A stretch of 60,512 nt of DNA from Bacteroidales bacterium UBA1035 (GTDB taxonomy: Bacteria > Bacteroidota > Bacteroidia > Bacteroidales > Dysgonomonadaceae): assembly GCA_002316835.1 (NCBI GenBank), contig DCEG01000092.1, forward strand, positions 1-60,512. Direction: 5' to 3'. Both the position numbers and the translations under genes were made by a program. This document shows positions 26,035 through 31,931 of the stretch, piece after piece. The notes under the pieces are model-generated. The model was not told the DNA's origin, ran no database searches, and saw only the letters and a program-made list of their open reading frames with translations. How positions within the stretch are numbered: position 1 is the stretch's first letter; every line of letters begins with the position of its first letter.

Positions 26035-27336
26035 TCAATTCTCTGTTTGTTCTATTTCTAATTTTTCTTCTTTCTTTTTCGATTTCCCAAAATCTTTATC
26101 TACCTTCATAAATGGTATCAATAAAAGGGTTGGAATAGTAGCAATCATTATGAAAATAAAGAAATTCTGATAGCCCAATTGCTCCTGTATCCATCCGGCG
26201 GCCATTCCCGGAAGCATCATGCCAAGTGCCATAAATCCGGTACAGATGGAGTAATGTGCCGTTTTATGTTCGCCTTGTGAAAAATAAATCAGATACAACA
26301 TATAGGCGGTAAACCCAAATCCGTAGCCGAATTGTTCGATAGCTACCGCCACGTTTACCCAAATAAAATTTTCGGGCATATACATCGACAAAAACACGTA
26401 TGCCGCATTGGGTAAAGTAATAGCAAGTGCCATCGGCCAAAGCCAATATTTCAGCCCCTGACGCGATGCTACTATCCCGCCTATAATTCCGCCAAGCGTA
26501 AGCGCGATGACGCCAACCGTACCATAGACCAAGCCCACTTGTTGCGTGTTTAATCCCAATCCGCCTACATCGCGCCCGTCGAGCAGGAATGGCGATGCCA
26601 TTTTTACCAGCATAGCCTCTGCCAGTCTGTAGATGATTATGAAAGCGATAGCCAATCCGATTCCTTTCTTGGTGAAAAATGAAGCAAATGTTCTGCCGAA
26701 TTCTTTCGCTACCTCGCCAGGAGTAGTGGCTGATTTTCCGGTATCGGAGGCAGGGCGCGGGAGGGCAAACTTGTGATACACGAAAAACGCGACGAATAAT
26801 CCTGCCAAAATAAAGAATGTGATGCTCCAGGCGAAAGGTACTTTTCCGGTGGATTTTTCCAATCCTCCTGCCAGAATCACTAACAACCCTTGTCCGGTAA
26901 TCATCGCTAACCGATAAAAAGTGCTTCTGATTCCCACGAAAAATGATTGCTGCGAATCGTCTAATGCCAGCATATAAAAACCATCGGAAGCAATGTCGTT
27001 TGTTGCGGAACTGAATGCCATCAGCCAGAAAAACGCAAGCGAAGCTTGAAGATAGAACGGTGTGGGCAACGTGAATGCAACACCCGCCATTCCCGCTCCG
27101 ATAAGTAGTTGCATGGTAATAATCCACCATCGTTTGGTTTTCAGAATATCCACAAACGGACTCCAGAAAGGCTTGATAACCCATGGCAAATAGAGCCACG
27201 AGGTGTAAAGCGCAATTTCGGTATTCGATAGTCCGAAACGTTTGTACATAATCACGGCAACGGTCATCACAACCACATAAGGAAGTCCTTCGGCAAAGTA
27301 GAGAGTGGGTATCCAAGACCAGGGATTTCTTTTCAT
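26035..27336 (-). CDS. ampG: AmpG-like muropeptide permease (major facilitator superfamily)
   Basis: A 433-residue inner-membrane transporter with twelve predicted helices. The N-terminal WIPTLYFAEGLPYVVVMTVA and YLPWVIKPFWSPFVD are AmpG signatures, and FSSATNDIASDGFYML matches the conserved loop after helix 4 of the family. AmpG imports GlcNAc-anhydroMurNAc peptides into the cytoplasm. The C-terminal tail is charged (KKKEEKLEIEQTEN). It is 4 bases upstream of namZ and 25 bases downstream of the four-helix-bundle gene. Confidence 0.87.
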   Translation of the reverse strand: MKRNPWSWIPTLYFAEGLPYVVVMTVAVIMYKRFGLSNTEIALYTSWLYLPWVIKPFWSPFVDILKTKRWWIITMQLLIGAGMAGVAFTLPTPFYLQASLAFFWLMAFSSATNDIASDGFYMLALDDSQQSFFVGIRSTFYRLAMITGQGLLVILAGGLEKSTGKVPFAWSITFFILAGLFVAFFVYHKFALPRPASDTGKSATTPGEVAKEFGRTFASFFTKKGIGLAIAFIIIYRLAEAMLVKMASPFLLDGRDVGGLGLNTQQVGLVYGTVGVIALTLGGIIGGIVASRQGLKYWLWPMALAITLPNAAYVFLSMYMPENFIWVNVAVAIEQFGYGFGFTAYMLYLIYFSQGEHKTAHYSICTGFMALGMMLPGMAAGWIQEQLGYQNFFIFIMIATIPTLLLIPFMKVDKDFGKSKKKEEKLEIEQTEN

Positions 27337-27338
27337 AG

Positions 27339-27372
27339 AATTACTAATTTTTAATTACCAATTACAAATTGC
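27339..27372. repeat. AT-rich repeat, left copy flanking the S23/IVP gene
   Basis: The stretch contains AATTACTAATTTTTAATTAC and runs into the last codons of the four-helix-bundle gene. A related AATTACTAATTACTAATTGC sequence lies in reverse orientation at 27727-27763, so the two bracket the gene as inverted copies. Confidence 0.55.
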
Positions 27373-27727
27373 TTTTGGTGGTTTTTTGAATGGCGGTTAT
27401 TATTCGTAGAATTTCATCTGCATCATCAATCATACTCTGAGCTTGTTCTTGCGATATATAGTCTGTATCTCTTAAAAGACGAAGCCAATAACGGGTTTCA
27501 CGTGTTTCTCTGTAAGAAACACCTAATTTAGCTAAAAAATCTTTTTTCGAAAGTCCACCAACGGATTTTTCTGCATTAGAACCAATAGATGTACCACTAC
27601 GAAGAATCTGCTTTGATAGTTCAAATTCCTTTTTCTCTTTGCATAAAAATTGATGCAATCGGACAATTCTAATAGCAAAATCATAAGTTTTAGTTAAAAT
27701 AACATTTTCTTTTTCAATGTACTGCAT
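27362..27727 (-). CDS. Four-helix bundle protein (S23/IVP family)
   Basis: A 121-residue all-helical protein of the 23S rRNA intervening-sequence (IVP) family. The signature FELSKQILRSGTSIGSNAEKS and the following RETRYWLRLLRD are classic. Relatives occur inside rRNA intervening sequences, as free genes near glycan loci in Bacteroidetes, and as the Avd accessory protein of diversity-generating retroelements; no reverse transcriptase or template repeat is present here. It is wedged between the SpoIID-like gene (23 bases) and ampG (25 bases) in an otherwise functionally coherent operon, with inverted AT-rich repeats at each edge, which suggests insertion of a small mobile cassette. No known enzymatic role. 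Confidence 0.88.
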   Translation of the reverse strand: MQYIEKENVILTKTYDFAIRIVRLHQFLCKEKKEFELSKQILRSGTSIGSNAEKSVGGLSKKDFLAKLGVSYRETRETRYWLRLLRDTDYISQEQAQSMIDDADEILRIITAIQKTTKSNL

Positions 27728-27763
27728 AATTAGTCTTTAGCAATTAGTAATTAGTAATTTTTC
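27727..27763. repeat. AT-rich repeat, right copy flanking the S23/IVP gene
   Basis: The segment has CAATTAGTAATTAGTAATTT, the reverse complement of the kind of sequence found at 27339-27372. It overlaps the stop codon of the SpoIID-like gene and the start of the four-helix-bundle gene. Confidence 0.55.
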
Positions 27764-29118
27764 TTCATCTCCGAAGTTGGAAAATAATGATTTAGGATTG
27801 CTGTATAACTGTGTCCCTTTTCCGCCATCATTGCCGCACCAATCTGGCAGAGACCAACGCCGTGTCCCCAACCCGCGCCCGTAAGCGTGAAACGTTGCGG
27901 AATGCCTTCATCGTTTTCATCATCGGCATCCACTACGAAAGCGGAGCTGTAAAGATGCGACTTTGATAATGTTCGACGAATTTCTAACTCTTTACCGATA
28001 ATCATTACACGCAGTGTACCGATGATTTTTAGTCGGATGATGCGCCCCGAAGTGCCGCGTTGCAAGGGTTCGAGGGCGATGATTTCGCCAAAATCGATTC
28101 CCGAACGGTTTTTGATAAGCGACGCGATTTCTTCTTGCGAATAAACTACTTTCCACCGGTAAAAATCGGCTGTTTCCTGGTCGTAATCGTTCAAAACCTG
28201 TTTCAACACTTTCGCATCCTGCGTATTGCAAAAAGCGGGAGGCGAGGTGCGAATCCAGCGGTCGGCTTCTTCTTCCATAGTCAAATCAGGCAATGAATTT
28301 GTGTTGTCGATATCCGCTTTTCCTTGTAGATAAGCGTGCGGAATGGCTTCCCACACGTTCTCGAACGTTTCCATTACGCCGCCGCAGCATTTCGAGAATC
28401 GGGCATCGCAGATAATATCGTTATAGGTAAGCACTTCGCCGCGTGTTTGGTCGATAACCTGCTTCACCAGCGGTGTTGACTGCTTGGTAATTCCCTGATA
28501 ACGTTGGCAATGGTCGTCGGCGCAAACATCGAACCGGGTGTGGTCTTCGCGGTCGTACCAACGAACAATTTCGGTGGGTGTTACAAACGAAGTTTGATAA
28601 TCTTTTTCAATCGATTTGTTTTTCTGAATCTGTGCCAGTAGCCAGCTTCGCGAAATTACGGCGTGCGCCTTGAGCAATTCTTCGGAACTGGTGGCACTCA
28701 TTTCGGACGAGATTACGCTGGTGAGATAATCTTCCAACGAGACGATATTGATTGCCGAAACACCACCGTTTTCTACCATAAACTTCAATCCTCCCAAAAA
28801 TCGTTGGTTTTCTCTCCGTTCCCAATGAAAATTTACGCCGATAATCACCTCTTTCAGTTCGAACGAATCGGTGTGCAGGTCATCTGCCTCAAAAGTAATC
28901 TCTTCATATTGGTTACCATTGAAAAGAATTTTTCCATCCGAAATTTCTACGGAATAATTGCCCGCGGGAAATTCTTCGCCCTGCAATTGATAGGCTGAAA
29001 GTAACTCGAAATGGATGTTGGATTGATTGAGAATAATTCCAACGTGGATTAACGGTTCTGATCCCGCATCTGACGGATTACCCGTCTGATGCATTGAAAT
29101 TTTATGATTTGTGTCCAT
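27751..29118 (-). CDS. SpoIID/LytB domain protein
   Basis: A 455-residue protein of the SpoIID/LytB family. Sporulation SpoIID is a lytic transglycosylase acting on denuded glycan; Gram-negative homologues act on or enhance hydrolysis of peptidoglycan. Visible family segments are SLEDYLTSVISSEMSA with the conserved Glu near residue 139, LLKAHAVISRSWLLAQ, FSKCCGGVMETFENVW and the ending GAGWGHGVGLCQIGAAMMAEKGHSY (given in two parts by its family name). No clear signal peptide is seen. The first about 20 residues (HQTGNPSDAG part) are encoded by a palindromic repeat, so homologues probably begin near PLIHVGI. It is the first gene of the salvage operon. Confidence 0.82.
   Translation of the reverse strand: MDTNHKISMHQTGNPSDAGSEPLIHVGIILNQSNIHFELLSAYQLQGEEFPAGNYSVEISDGKILFNGNQYEEITFEADDLHTDSFELKEVIIGVNFHWERRENQRFLGGLKFMVENGGVSAINIVSLEDYLTSVISSEMSATSSEELLKAHAVISRSWLLAQIQKNKSIEKDYQTSFVTPTEIVRWYDREDHTRFDVCADDHCQRYQGITKQSTPLVKQVIDQTRGEVLTYNDIICDARFSKCCGGVMETFENVWEAIPHAYLQGKADIDNTNSLPDLTMEEEADRWIRTSPPAFCNTQDAKVLKQVLNDYDQETADFYRWKVVYSQEEIASLIKNRSGIDFGEIIALEPLQRGTSGRIIRLKIIGTLRVMIIGKELEIRRTLSKSHLYSSAFVVDADDENDEGIPQRFTLTGAGWGHGVGLCQIGAAMMAEKGHSYTAILNHYFPTSEMKKNY
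29066..29092. repeat. GACGG/CCGTC palindrome inside the 5' end of the SpoIID-like gene
   Basis: Arms GCATCTGACGG and CCGTCTGATGC pair with a single T-T mismatch around a 5-base loop. It has the same 5 bp, mismatch, 5 bp plan as the copies at 29134 and 29365 and encodes residues about 9-18 of the SpoIID-like protein. Confidence 0.75.
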
Positions 29119-29133
29119 ATCTTATTTGTTTAT

Positions 29134-29160
29134 CCGTCAGACCGTAAATCGGTCGGACGG
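29134..29160. repeat. GACGG/CCGTC-family palindrome upstream of the SpoIID-like gene
   Basis: Arms CCGTCAGACCG and CGGTCGGACGG around loop TAAAT, one mismatch. It lies 16 bases upstream of the start codon and could form a hairpin in the leader of the salvage operon. Confidence 0.7.
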
Positions 29161-29182
29161 GGTGGAGGCTAATTTCGTTAGC

Positions 29183-29347
29183 TTATATTGATTTTATTTT
29201 AGTCTTAATTCTGTCGATAACTTCTTTTTTTGATATTTGCGTCAATTCTTTATCTTTTTGTAGTTTTTCTATTGCTGTTTCATAAGTTTGTGCAGCTTCA
29301 TCTTTTCGATTTAGATGCAATAACGCATCGGCTTTAATTTCATAAAA
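29183..29347 (-). pseudogene. Remnant of a TPR-repeat protein gene (C-terminal end)
   Basis: The minus strand encodes about 54 residues beginning YEIKADALLHLNRKDEAAQ and ending KKEVIDRIKTKIKSI before a stop. ADALLHLNRKDEAAQTYETA has the A/L/Y spacing of a tetratricopeptide repeat. An in-frame stop stands directly upstream and a palindromic repeat lies 18 bases beyond, so the rest of the gene is lost. No start codon suits it. It is most simply a decayed fragment. Confidence 0.6.
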
Positions 29348-29364
29348 CTAATAAACACCTCAAT

Positions 29365-29394
29365 GCGTCAGACGGATTTGAAACCGTCAGACGC
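29365..29394. repeat. GACGG/CCGTC-family palindrome between gene remnants
   Basis: Arms GCGTCAGACGG and CCGTCAGACGC around an 8-base loop with one mismatch; the same family as at 8275, 29066 and 29134. It separates the TPR remnant from the RhuM remnant. Confidence 0.75.
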
Positions 29395-29407
29395 GGAAGC
29401 CACGTGC

Positions 29408-29563
29408 TTACAATTCCCATAAATAGTAATTGATTGTATTTATTTCAACTCCAAAAAGTTCTGCCATGCGTTTTTGCGTGAGCCAAAATGTTCCGTCTTC
29501 GTACTGAACTTGTACGCTGGTATTCCCTGTTTCAGTGCTATATAAAATGATGTGAACGTTCAT
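29408..29563 (-). pseudogene. Truncated RhuM-family (virulence protein) N-terminus
   Basis: A 51-codon fragment starting at ATG 29563 with TGNTSVQVQYEDGTFWLTQ and KRMAELFGVEINTINYYLW. This is the DNA-binding-like N-terminus of RhuM/Fic-associated accessory proteins (pattern: F.dgTVWLtQ.qMAeLF), which normally run to about 300 residues. The frame stops after YYLWEL, so only a sixth of the gene remains. It supports past gain and decay of accessory DNA here. Confidence 0.65.
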
Positions 29564-29601
29564 AAATGAGTATTTTATAAAAATTAAGTAGGACATCTTC
29601 C

Positions 29602-29790
29602 GTCCTATCCCGGACACTCTTCGTCCCAAGTGGGAAATTCTTCGTCCCAAGAGGGAAACTGTTTGTCCGAGTTAGGAAACGCTTTGTCCCAAGTGGGACA
29701 CACTTCGTCCATGTTGGGAAATTCTTTGTCCCAAGTGGGACATTCTTCGTCTGAGTTGGGACGCGGAGTGTCCAAGATGAATGAAGCGTT
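29602..29790. repeat. 21-bp tandem repeat, nine units
   Basis: Nine successive 21-base units, each beginning GTCC and best conserved as GTCCCAAGTGGGA followed by about eight variable bases ending TTC or TTT. Each good unit has an internal dyad (GTCCCA..TGGGAC). Unit starts are 29602, 29623, 29644, 29665, 29686, 29707, 29728, 29749 and 29770, with decay at both ends. As the period is 21 it reads as a 7-residue repeat in any frame (for example G-N-S-L-S-Q-V on the plus strand), but no well-supported gene uses it. It lies just after the stop of the GT2 gene. Confidence 0.9.
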
Positions 29791-29802
29791 GTCCCTGCTA
29801 TT

Positions 29803-31257
29803 TTATTTCATTTCCTTGCGTGCTTGCAATTCCCACGTTCTAATTCTATCTTTGTACGTATTGTGCGCGTTCATTTTCACGATGTCGAGCGACGCGTCCG
29901 AGTTGTCTTCCCAACGGCGACACAAATACAGCACATCGTAAATTCTTCCTATTTGATAGCGGCGCGAAATATTCAACCCAAGGGCGTAATCTTCGCCGTA
30001 GCTGGTATTGGGAACTTTCACATCCCGCAAAACCGGCGTGTAAAACGCGCGCGGTGCACCCAATCCGTTGATGCGAAGAGCGTTGTTGCGGCCGTTATCG
30101 GGAGTCCACTCGCGGTGGTCGATAATTCCCGGAGGGATTTCTTCCATTGCGAAATTGGTCATTTGGTACGTGCCCACAACCATGGCACAATTCTGTTCGT
30201 AGAAGGCGTTCACGATTTTTTGCAACGTGTTTTCATCGCTATACACATCGTCGCTATCCAGCTGCACGGCAAATTTACCGCAATTTGCGTGATGCACGCC
30301 CATATTCCAGCATCCGCCGATTCCTAAATCGTCGCGATTGGGAATAACGTGAATCAATCGCTCGTCCTGAAATTCACGGATAGCCTCGGTTGTGCCGTCG
30401 GTTGAATGATTATCTACGATGATGAGGTTGAATTTGAAATCGGTTTTCTGCATCAACACCGATGCGATGGCATCTTGGATGGTTTTGATGCGGTTTCGCA
30501 CGGGAATAATCACCGATGCTTCGTATTCGAACGACGAGCCTTTATCGAAATCAATTTTCTCGAAACTGGGTTTCAAGTAGGCTCCAACGTCTTTCAAATG
30601 CTGCGTGCAGGCTTGCTCCATTTCCACTTGCGCGGCACGGTTTTTCGGGTCCACGTAATCGAAAATCTTCTGTCCCGATGCGCGGGTGTCTTCTTCCATC
30701 TCGGTATAAAGATATTCGTTGATATGCACAAGCGGATGATGTTGCGAAACTTTCAGCCGCAAATCGTACAATCCCGCAAATTGGTACGACTCCGTTTTCA
30801 TTCGCTTGGCGGCATCTTTCAAAGCTTTGGCGTTGTAAACAAGCAGTGAGCCGAAATTGAAATCGTCGCGCAAACTGCCTTCCTGATAATCGATAACGGG
30901 ATGGTTTTTCTTTTCGCCGTTCGCCACAGCATAATAATCGGCGTAAACCATGCCGGCGTGGGCGTCTTCCGCAATGCGCAGCATACGTTCCAACGCGAAA
31001 TAACCGAGTTTGAGCACGGTGGATTTTTGATAAATCAACGTGTAATCCGCCGATGATTTTTCAGCAATTTTCCGGATGGTATCGGTGCTTTGCAGCGTGT
31101 CAATCGCGATATTTTTGCATCCGGCAATGGTTTCCGTTACGTTTTCGGGCGTGAGCAGGTAAATCTTTTTTACCCGTTCCGATTGTTTTAACTCTTCCAC
31201 GGTTTTTACTGCCTGCTCGGGCTGCGTGAAGAGGATGAAGGCGTTTATTTTTTTCAT
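29803..31257 (-). CDS. Glycosyltransferase family 2 protein
   Basis: A 484-residue protein with a GT-A domain of family GT2 from about residue 245: VIIPVRNRIKTIQDAIASVL, the VDNHSTDGT loop, and the metal-binding QLDSDDVY (DxD-like). An N-terminal region of about 240 residues (FTQPEQAVKTVEELKQS onward) resembles a second, degenerate nucleotide-sugar-binding fold with its own TLIYQKS/YADYYAV segments. No membrane helix is seen. The start was placed at ATG 31257 (MKKINAFIL); an upstream in-frame ATG would add 24 residues translated from REP palindromes of the adjacent transposase element and is unlikely. Acceptor unknown. Confidence 0.82.
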   Translation of the reverse strand: MKKINAFILFTQPEQAVKTVEELKQSERVKKIYLLTPENVTETIAGCKNIAIDTLQSTDTIRKIAEKSSADYTLIYQKSTVLKLGYFALERMLRIAEDAHAGMVYADYYAVANGEKKNHPVIDYQEGSLRDDFNFGSLLVYNAKALKDAAKRMKTESYQFAGLYDLRLKVSQHHPLVHINEYLYTEMEEDTRASGQKIFDYVDPKNRAAQVEMEQACTQHLKDVGAYLKPSFEKIDFDKGSSFEYEASVIIPVRNRIKTIQDAIASVLMQKTDFKFNLIIVDNHSTDGTTEAIREFQDERLIHVIPNRDDLGIGGCWNMGVHHANCGKFAVQLDSDDVYSDENTLQKIVNAFYEQNCAMVVGTYQMTNFAMEEIPPGIIDHREWTPDNGRNNALRINGLGAPRAFYTPVLRDVKVPNTSYGEDYALGLNISRRYQIGRIYDVLYLCRRWEDNSDASLDIVKMNAHNTYKDRIRTWELQARKEMK

Positions 31258-31294
31258 TGTTGTGAGTATATTTAAATTTACTTGAATCTGTCTT

Positions 31295-31340
31295 CGCCTG
31301 AAAGGCGTCATTTCCATAACCGTAAGCAAACAGCTTACGG
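31295..31340. repeat. REP palindromes, left end of the transposase unit
   Basis: Two hairpins: CGCC-TGAAA-GGCG at 31295-31307 and an 8-bp stem CCGTAAGC/GCTTACGG with loop AAACA at 31320-31340. A third weaker palindrome (GGCG..., CCCGCTTGAAAGG) follows up to 31375. Confidence 0.8.
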
Positions 31341-31381
31341 GTTAAAGACGAAGGCGCACATCCCGCTTGAAAGGTGGTATT

Positions 31382-31831
31382 TTAGTCTTTCAAAAAATAA
31401 TGTTCGTCTATTTTAATGCCATTTTCAATTAAAAGTTGCCGCAATTTTTCTTCAAAAGTGATTGCTGCATGATGTACTTTTTGCTTTTTTATGTAATTTG
31501 TAATTATGTCTTTTTCTTTTTCATTATATGTAAAAGCTGCAAAACTCTCTGCCCATCCGTTGAAATGAGGAAAATTAGAATTCTTTTTCAGCCATTTACT
31601 CGCATTGCTTTTCATATCACGCATAAAATCGGACACGGCAATACTCGGATGAATATCTGTTAAAATGTGGATGTGGTCAGGCATTCCGCCAATACGGTAT
31701 AAATGTGATTTTTTATTTTTAATGAATCCCATAATATAAGCATACAGCTCTTTTTCGTGGGCTTCATTGATAACATTTTCGTTCTTTTTGGTACGAAAGA
31801 TAATATGATATAGCAATTTTGTATAACTCAT
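31382..31831 (-). CDS. REP-associated tyrosine transposase (Y1_Tnp, IS200-like HUH enzyme)
   Basis: A 149-residue single-strand DNA transposase. The HUH metal site is HIH in GGMPDHIHILTDIHP, the N-terminal strand YTKLLYHIIFRTKK and GFIKNKKSHLYRIGG are typical, and the catalytic Tyr is in IITNYIKKQ with QKVHH following. The coding frame is intact, so the enzyme may be active. It is bracketed by inverted REP palindromes and lies between the GT2 gene and the amidase gene, both on the same strand. Confidence 0.92.
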   Translation of the reverse strand: MSYTKLLYHIIFRTKKNENVINEAHEKELYAYIMGFIKNKKSHLYRIGGMPDHIHILTDIHPSIAVSDFMRDMKSNASKWLKKNSNFPHFNGWAESFAAFTYNEKEKDIITNYIKKQKVHHAAITFEEKLRQLLIENGIKIDEHYFLKD

Positions 31832-31849
31832 ATTTCTTAGTTTTAGTAT

Positions 31850-31904
31850 CGCCTTTCAGGCGAAAGTTTTGTATTTATTCTCTCCGTAAGTCAACGACTT
31901 ACGG
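31850..31904. repeat. REP palindromes, right end of the transposase unit
   Basis: CGCCT-TTC-AGGCG at 31850-31862 and an 8-bp stem CCGTAAGT/ACTTACGG with loop CAACG at 31884-31904; inverted with respect to the left-end pair. Confidence 0.8.
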
Positions 31905-31931
31905 TTATGGAAATATGGCTTTTCAAGCCTA

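Larger units (their letters stand above)
31292..31929. mobile_element. REP-associated tyrosine transposase unit (RAYT with inverted REP ends)
   Basis: The element consists of a single Y1 transposase gene between palindromes arranged as inverted copies. On the left are CGCCTGAAAGGCG (31295-31307) and a perfect 8-bp stem hairpin (31320-31340); on the right CGCCTTTCAGGCG (31850-31862) and a matching hairpin (31884-31904). The segment ATTTCCATAACCGTAAG at 31310-31326 recurs inverted at 31898-31914. This arrangement is typical of RAYT/REP systems, not of IS200/IS605 elements whose two ends differ. Exact borders are uncertain. Confidence 0.75.

Noticed and set aside
26264..27316. A 350-codon open frame on the same strand as the AmpG-like gene
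   Set aside because: It is a frame-shifted reading of the ampG gene; the product is rich in Arg, His and Cys with no family match, while the overlapping frame gives a clean twelve-helix permease.
27362..27727. Diversity-generating retroelement accessory protein (Avd)
   Set aside because: The fold family is shared, but no reverse transcriptase, template repeat or variable target gene is present in the window.
29602..29790. Possible CRISPR array
   Set aside because: The units are contiguous 21-mers with degenerate tails of only about 8 bases; there are no 30-40 base unique spacers and no cas genes in the window.
29630..29941. A plus-strand open frame with heptad-like repeats (GNSLSQV type)
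   Set aside because: It arises because a 21-bp DNA repeat keeps any frame open; it then runs antisense into the glycosyltransferase gene. No start context or family supports it.
31257..31329. A longer start for the GT2 glycosyltransferase
   Set aside because: The added 24 residues are translated from the REP palindromes of the adjacent transposase unit, and a good ATG follows right at the conserved beginning.
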